From DATLFP01 sp035540955 (GTDB lineage: Bacteria; Actinomycetota; Acidimicrobiia; Acidimicrobiales; CADCSY01), in contig DATLFP010000146.1 in NCBI GenBank assembly GCA_035540955.1, positions 1 to 33,058 of the forward strand: 33,058 nucleotides of DNA, written 5' to 3'. Each line of letters begins with the position of its first letter. The first letter of the stretch is position 1. The notes beneath the pieces are model-generated. The model saw only the letters and a list, made by a program, of their open reading frames with translations, did no database searches and was not told the DNA's origin. The translations under genes were made by a program, and so were the position numbers. Of the stretch, positions 32,309 through 33,058 are shown piece after piece.

Positions 32309-32962
32309 ATGCCGCGCATCGGGCTGTTGGAGTGTGATCACGTCGCCGACCGGTTCCGGTCGATCGGCGGCGACTACCACGACATGTTCGCCGCCCTGCT
32401 GCCCACCGTCGACCTCGTCCGCTACGACGCCGTCGGCGGCGTGCTCCCGGACCGTCCCGAGGAGTGCGCCGGTTGGGTCGTGACCGGCTCACGTCACTCG
32501 GTCTATGACGACCTCGACTGGATCAAGCGAACCGGCTCGTTCGTGGCCGACGCCCACCAGGTCGGCGTGCCCGTGGTCGGCATCTGCTTCGGCCACCAGC
32601 TGCTGGCGCACTTCACCGGCGGCCGCACCGAGAAGGCGGCCGCGTGGGGGGTGGGCGCCCACGACCTCGACACGGGCCAGCGCCTCCTCTACATGCACCA
32701 GGACCAGGTGACGCTCGTGCCCGCCGATGGACGCGTGATCGCCAGCACCGACCACTGCCCCAACGCCGTCATCGCCATCGGGTCGAGCACGCTCGGGATG
32801 CAGGCGCACCCGGAGTTCCCCGGGGAGTACCTCGAGGCGCTCCTGCGCGCCCGCGAGGAGCGCATCGGCCGCGAGGAGGTCGCCGCCGCCCTGGCCTCGC
32901 TCGACGCCCCTCGCCACGAGGACGTCGCCGCCGCCTGGATGCTGAAGACCCTCGCCGGCTGA
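32309..32962 (+). CDS. Class-I glutamine amidotransferase-like hydrolase
   Basis: A 217-residue stand-alone GATase domain with a complete triad: C93 in GICFGHQLLA, H167 and E169 in MQAHPEF. The VVTGSRHSVYDD segment forms the usual oxyanion-side loop. Without a synthetase partner it is more likely a gamma-glutamyl hydrolase or transferase, and beside the GS-like ligase and aldehyde dehydrogenase it may release glutamate from a gamma-glutamyl-amide as PuuD does. Its motif is closer to GMP-synthase-type GATases than to PuuD. The last 27 bases lie in the left arm of the terminal fold-back. Confidence 0.88.
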   Translation: MPRIGLLECDHVADRFRSIGGDYHDMFAALLPTVDLVRYDAVGGVLPDRPEECAGWVVTGSRHSVYDDLDWIKRTGSFVADAHQVGVPVVGICFGHQLLAHFTGGRTEKAAAWGVGAHDLDTGQRLLYMHQDQVTLVPADGRVIASTDHCPNAVIAIGSSTLGMQAHPEFPGEYLEALLRAREERIGREEVAAALASLDAPRHEDVAAAWMLKTLAG

Positions 32963-33058
32963 CCGAGGTCTGCGCGCCCGGACGACCCGCCCCGGGGGTG
33001 CGGGCGGGTCGTCCGGGCGCGCAGACCTCGGTCAGCCGGCGAGGGTCTTCAGCATCCA
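32936..33058. repeat. 57-bp perfect fold-back at the window end
   Basis: Bases 32936-32992 are the exact reverse complement of 33002-33058, with a nine-base loop. The left arm includes the last 27 bases of the amidotransferase gene, so the right arm is a reversed copy of that gene end. The inner part may be a true terminator. The outer part is probably an assembly artefact. Confidence 0.95.

Noticed and set aside
32285..32380. Upstream extension of the OsmC protein
   Set aside because: The extension overlaps the start of the amidotransferase gene, and an AGGAGG lies at the right distance before the internal GTG at 32284.
33002..33058. A second convergent gene end in the last 57 bases
   Set aside because: It is an exact reverse copy of the amidotransferase 3' end, so I read it as a fold-back rather than an independent gene.

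Overview
This is a GC-rich, densely packed bacterial chromosomal segment. It fits a high-GC actinobacterium, possibly of the Acidimicrobiia type; that lineage is an inference. The signs are an acyl-CoA carboxylase epsilon subunit, an XRE/MmyB-type regulator, a CWB2-CAP exported protein, many SDR and CoA-metabolism genes, and frequent GTG starts. No insertion sequence, prophage, CRISPR array or integrase was seen. No gene-free stretch exceeds 300 bases. The longest, 13449-13707, holds the SRP RNA and promoters; the next, 9309-9503, is a divergent promoter region.

Layout. 31-4026 (minus): acyl-CoA carboxylase carboxyltransferase subunit, a 62-residue epsilon subunit, a metallophosphoesterase and a CaiB/BaiF CoA-transferase, ending in a strong hairpin. 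4050-6422 (minus): a PolA-type 5'-3' exonuclease and an exported CWB2-CAP protein. 6473-9308 (minus): crotonyl-CoA carboxylase/reductase, methylmalonyl/ethylmalonyl-CoA epimerase and a compact amidohydrolase, divergent from an acetyl-CoA acetyltransferase (9504-10688, plus). 10763-13620: the classic recR-ybaB-dnaX block (minus) with the SRP RNA upstream. 13708-16501: two tRNA-Ser genes (GGA and CGA) flanking an orphan histidine kinase, a membrane-anchored caspase-like protein and tadA. 16594-19791 (minus): endonuclease IV, GH36 alpha-galactosidase and an MBL-fold hydrolase. 19832-22525 (plus): xseA, xseB, SURF1 and an unrecognised protein. 22612-25478: two SDRs and an NTF2-like protein around an XRE/MmyB regulator. 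25483-32962: a zinc alcohol dehydrogenase divergent from a TetR regulator, then GNAT, S1P-lyase-like PLP enzyme, glutamine-synthetase-like ligase and aldehyde dehydrogenase, with an OsmC protein and a class-I glutamine amidotransferase beyond.

How the genes work together. The Ccr, epimerase, thiolase and carboxylase genes form part of an acetyl-CoA/propionyl-CoA assimilation or C4/C5 acyl-CoA network; the mutases are not in the window. The PLP lyase, GS-like ligase, aldehyde dehydrogenase and amidotransferase suggest an amine catabolic route through gamma-glutamylated intermediates. It resembles the Puu logic but has an S1P-lyase-like entry enzyme and no amine oxidase.

Two structural features stand out. 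First, nine genes carry a TANNNT hexamer exactly 6-7 bases before the start codon, which predicts widespread leaderless transcription. Second, there are long perfect inverted repeats: a 36-bp-arm palindrome inside the caspase-like gene, and a 57-bp fold-back at the right end of the window that is probably an assembly artefact.
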